A DNA stretch of 64,000 nt from CAVXTT01 sp963764685 (GTDB lineage: Bacteria; Bacteroidota; Ignavibacteria; Ignavibacteriales; Ignavibacteriaceae): NCBI GenBank assembly GCA_963764685.1, contig CAVXTT010000003.1, positions 62,001-126,000 of the forward strand. The letters are read 5' to 3'. Shown in pieces: positions 63,777 to 64,000 of the stretch. The position numbers were made by a program, and so were the translations under genes. The notes beneath the pieces were generated by a model that did no database searches, had not been told where the DNA came from, and saw only the letters and a list, made by a program, of their open reading frames with translations. Numbering within the stretch: the stretch's first letter is position 1; every line of letters begins with the position of its first letter.

Positions 63777-64000
63777 AGGCAACCGTTCCTTCTTTTAACC
63801 TTATAACATTGTCTTTATTACTTTGCTGTATAAAATCTATATTTGTAAAATCAGTAAGCGTAATAAATGCCTGTCCTACTTCTCTTAAATAACCGCTGAT
63901 CTTTTTTGACCTGGCCGTATCCAACTCGCCGAAAACATCATCAAGCATAAAGACAGGTGTTTTACCCGATCTATCTTTCAGGTAAAAAAACTCGGCAAAC
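63769..64000 (-). CDS. recF: DNA replication and repair protein RecF, C-terminal part
   Basis: Only the last ~77 residues are inside the window. They include the Walker B region PVFMLDDVFGELD, typical of RecF (an SMC-like ABC ATPase), followed by the D-loop region AFITLTDFTN and the C-terminal end RLKEGTVAYA. The stop is the complement of 63769-63771. Confidence 0.92.
   Translation of the reverse strand, partial: FAEFFYLKDRSGKTPVFMLDDVFGELDTARSKKISGYLREVGQAFITLTDFTNIDFIQQSNKDNVIRLKEGTVAYA

Overview
The window is chromosomal DNA of a Gram-negative bacterium of the Fibrobacterota-Chlorobi-Bacteroidota group, most likely a member of the Ignavibacteria. I infer this from four things. Several large secreted proteins end in type IX secretion (T9SS) sorting domains with the NYPNPFNPST signature. 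The primary sigma factor is short (285 residues) and lacks region 1.1. Candidate promoters look like TAnnTTTG rather than TATAAT. There are many lipoproteins and outer-membrane barrels, and base composition is moderate and AT-leaning. No ribosomal or transfer RNA gene and no CRISPR array was seen.

Layout. 1-3.5 kb: mnmG (runs off the left edge) and mnmE on the minus strand, with a near-consensus parS site at each end of the 454-bp gap between them. 3.5-4.7 kb: a gene-free, repeat-packed spacer. 4.7-8 kb: clpB, translationally coupled to a HisH-like protein that has lost its catalytic cysteine. 8.2-11.9 kb: a membrane protein, a TerB-like protein, amylomaltase and a lipoprotein; the last three carry many frameshifts. 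12-17 kb: rpoD, valS, a DinB-fold protein and a GxxExxY nuclease-fold gene enclosed by inverted repeats. 17-23.6 kb: an S9 peptidase, a LytTR regulator with its kinase, rseP and dxr. 23.7-30 kb: envelope proteins, including a haem-motif porin, an acidic lipoprotein, three paralogous outer-membrane proteins, one T9SS cargo and gene relics. 30-38.3 kb: an orphan DNA methyltransferase, a GT4/SpoIID pair, arginase and an ECF sigma/anti-sigma pair. 38.3-44.7 kb: a second repeat-rich spacer, alaS (frameshifted) with radA, an RRM protein and a DinB protein. 44.7-59 kb: an S8 protease with T9SS tail, a methyltransferase, an M16 peptidase pair, a DUF5686-like protein, a third repeat-rich spacer and twin FG-GAP T9SS proteins. 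59-64 kb: gyrA, gyrB, a DciA-like protein and the end of recF, all on the minus strand.

The recF-dciA-gyrB-gyrA cluster at the right edge, and mnmE-mnmG with parS sites at the left, are classic origin-proximal markers. The window is therefore probably near oriC, with dnaA/dnaN expected just beyond the right edge.

The most unusual content is non-coding. At least six families of short dispersed repeats occur here. Three concern genes directly: a GxxExxY gene bracketed by iteron-like inverted repeats, with a gene-less copy of the same termini 8 kb away; paired-hairpin elements resembling REP/BIME units; and a dispersed repeat inserted in frame into the G domain of mnmE. Others include a roughly 145-bp repeat whose core is inverted relative to its flank at the two sites, and an 11-bp-period inverted repeat. 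Frameshifts in alaS and a dense cluster of indels at 9.48-11.87 kb suggest that part of the sequence has residual indel errors.
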